Of a DNA stretch of 64,000 bases, positions 61,804 through 64,000 are shown one piece after another. The notes beneath the pieces are model-generated. The model saw nothing but the letters and a program-made list of their open reading frames with translations. It was not told the origin of the DNA and made no database searches. How positions within the stretch are numbered: the stretch's first letter is position 1; every line of letters begins with the position of its first letter. Source of the DNA: Vespula vulgaris (Eukaryota > Arthropoda > Insecta > Hymenoptera > Vespidae); the NCBI RefSeq assembly GCF_905475345.1, contig NC_066587.1, forward strand, positions 5,849,070 through 5,913,069, read 5' to 3'. A program made the translations under genes and the position numbers.

Positions 61804-64000
61804 CTTCGTGTCCTCGCATCGCGATCAGAGCTCGGTATAATTTTCTTCGATGTTCGTAACAGCCTGTACGATCTTTTGTGCAACGTGACGTTTCATCGTG
61901 GCGTAACAACTGGATTTGGAGCTCGAGAATCGGGTTTTTTTTCTTTCTCTCCTCTTTTTTTTTTTTAACTGTATCCGATGCTGATGAAAAGGAAAAAAAT
62001 GGTTTGTATCAAGATGGAAAGAAAAAGAGTATCGATTATCGATGCCGAAAGAAATAAAAAATATCGTCAGACACATTTCGAATGGCTTTAAATGTGAACT
62101 CGTTACAATCGTCGAGAAATCTTCGTCTCGATTGTAGGAAAAAAATCGATCGATCGAATCATAGTTCGTCGAATACAATAGGAATCTATCTTTACGGCAC
62201 GCGTTTGGTTCGTGCCATAAAGAAGAATAGAAAAATCGTACAATGAGGCACATTCCCGAGACTGTCAAATTTATATCGGCTTCGAGGATTTAAAAAATCG
62301 TCTCCTTCTCTTCGATCCCCCCCATTGGACAGATGCCGGCATGGTTCGATGGTCAAACTTAATAATGTTTATGCAACACGCGTGCAGGACCACTTGGATA
62401 TTTTTTTCTTATTTCTTTCTCTCGATTTCAGGACGGATTTCAAGGGTCCTTTATTAGGTGACTTTTTTTGCGGCAGGAGAGAGGTTTTATGGATTAAAGT
62501 GCAGCGGGCGTTTTTCAATCGCAACGGTAGGAGAAAGCTTTTCCTACTTTTGTTAATATTTTCCATTAACGAGAGTCTTTAATGTATCTTTAGCTTCCTC
62601 ACAAAGTTTCCTTTCCAGGGAAGAAAGAATAGGGAAGGAGGGGAAGGCGCGTTCTTAACGTGAACGGAATTATGAAAGAGGATGGAAAAGGATCGATGAT
62701 CGACGCGAATTTTAATCTGGTTACTTTCAAAAGGAGGAGTAGACAGTGTTTGCAAGATGGCCGACGGGCTGCATTATTTCTGTGCGAACCCTTTCCTTGT
62801 GCATTCTCTCTTTTTCTCTCTCACTCGTCGACCCTTCGAAGTCTCGACCAATCAAAGCGCCGTGATTCATTTAACCCTTCTCGTTGCGCCCATCCCATCC
62901 TCTCGACTTTCTACCAACCCTTTGCGGGCACCTGCCGATTTCTCTTCTTATGTAATTATGCATACCGGACAAGCCCTCGTCTCTCGATTGGTTTAGAAAT
63001 AAGAAAGGGGCGTGTACGTTTCACCCTTTCTTTTTGTAGAGTACGATGTCTCGCTGATGTTTTAATAGCTATTAATTTGTTAACGCGTAGGCAATTATAA
63101 GTATGATCGAAGGATTAGCCCATTCAATTCGACGATATTTATTTAAAAGATTCTTCTTGTCGGCTATCTTTTACACTTTCCTGTAATTAATATCATTTTC
63201 CTATAATAATATCGCGAAGAAACTCGGCTCTAAATCTTCGAAGTCAGCGGGATCGAGTAAATGGTGGTTTGAAAGTTTTTGGTACTCGCATAGGACTCGC
63301 GGAGGACGAAGTTTAAAGCGGGCGCTTGATTAATGATGTCTAGATAATCGCAACTGAGCCAGTGGATTCGAGAAAGCCTTTAAAATAATCCCCATAAAAT
63401 TGCGCCCTAATGCCTCGTCCATTAATCCTCCGTCTTATCTTTGGCGCGGGCGAGGCTGATGGTAGCGAGCGAGTTTAGCGAGATTCGTCGAGCCTGCGCA
63501 AGTGCGAAAAGGTTAAATGAGATTAAGGATTTAATTTCAGGGGTTATGCCTCACTGCTGTTTTACTAAGGAAGCGTTGTCGTTCATAGCTCTGTCAAATT
63601 CGTTTGTAAGCAAGCATCGCCGTACAATCGAGTCTTTTCGGAGCGATCAAAAATTTGATATTTATATACCGAACGTGTGGCTCAGTCGTTTTTAAACACT
63701 TACCTCGATTCTTTCCCTCGATGATGATGCACAAGGAAAAGAATATAAATAAGACGATTTTCGAAAACGTTCTCGGGGAAACTCGAAGTAATCGATTTCT
63801 TAGGGAGCCTCGAGAGAATCGAAAGCGAATCTCTAGACACATCCCTGGCACATCGAAGTTTTTCTCCCTAGCTAGCTTCGTCGCATTTAAGCCGACGGCG
63901 ATGCCGGAATTAATTATTTAGGGGACAGAAATGGCACCCCTATCCACCTCCTCGATTCTTTCCAACCCCCACTCTTTCTCCCTTTCTCCCTTCCTCAACT

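Larger units (their letters stand above)
49501..64000. other. Gene-free domain upstream of Krüppel
   Basis: No supported exon on either strand in 14.5 kb up to the window edge. Open frames up to about 170 codons are simple-sequence (GA) or unrecognised, without family signatures or splice-linked neighbours. The block carries many GA tracts, several perfect dyads (51798-51813, 55589-55612, 61721-61803), and less AT-rich blocks at 54540-54760, 55380-55720, 57000-57260, 60050-61000 and 62640-63060. Distal and proximal Krüppel enhancers are expected here by analogy with other insects. Confidence 0.5.

Noticed and set aside
62757..62996. 79-codon frame starting in a good context (CAAGATGG)
   Set aside because: No similarity or domain; the ATG is better explained as part of a YY1/Pho-like AAGATGGCC site or chance.

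Overview
The window looks like nuclear DNA of an insect, most likely a hymenopteran and perhaps a bee. The grounds are very AT-rich sequence with short introns in the gene-dense left part, GT-AG introns throughout, and insect-type orthologues (Lobe/PRAS40, Krüppel). The species call is inference. No bacterial or viral genes, rRNA, convincing tRNA, CRISPR array or intact transposon was found.

Left part (about 1-17.5 kb): a compact housekeeping cluster. In order it holds the 5' end of an unidentified minus-strand gene (start 655) with a PCNA-box-like and a SUMO-binding-like N-terminus; ethanolamine kinase (easily shocked, +, 2198-3860, six exons, 343 aa); the insect PRAS40 orthologue Lobe (+, 5588-8131, eight exons, 403 aa); translation initiation factor eIF3 subunit M (-, 13283-11312, seven exons, 385 aa); and cytosolic cysteinyl-tRNA synthetase (+, 14508-17453, nine exons, 736 aa). 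All exon joins keep frame. eIF3m and CysRS supply translation, Lobe is a TORC1 regulator, and eas is the first step of phosphatidylethanolamine synthesis.

Right part (about 17.5-64 kb): a large gene-free domain around one gene, the gap gene Krüppel (-, 48600-44576, three coding exons, 490 aa, five zinc fingers, C-terminal CtBP motif). About 27 kb downstream and at least 15 kb upstream hold no coding sequence I can support. From about 20.5 kb onward the DNA is less AT-rich, CpG-rich, and studded with GA/TC tracts, TA tracts and short dyads, as expected for the cis-regulatory landscape of a developmental regulator.

Most noteworthy: (1) the Lobe reading frame stops two residues after the conserved Akt site, while the +1 frame directly beyond the stop encodes a tail resembling the vertebrate PRAS40 C-terminus, with an NNN-TGA-T arrangement like antizyme frameshift sites; (2) the Lobe N-terminus carries CxC and CxxC pairs spaced like the structural zinc site of GFA/CENP-V proteins; (3) CGATCGAT motifs and long dyads are concentrated in the Krüppel domain; (4) single CACGTG E-boxes occur upstream of the cluster genes.
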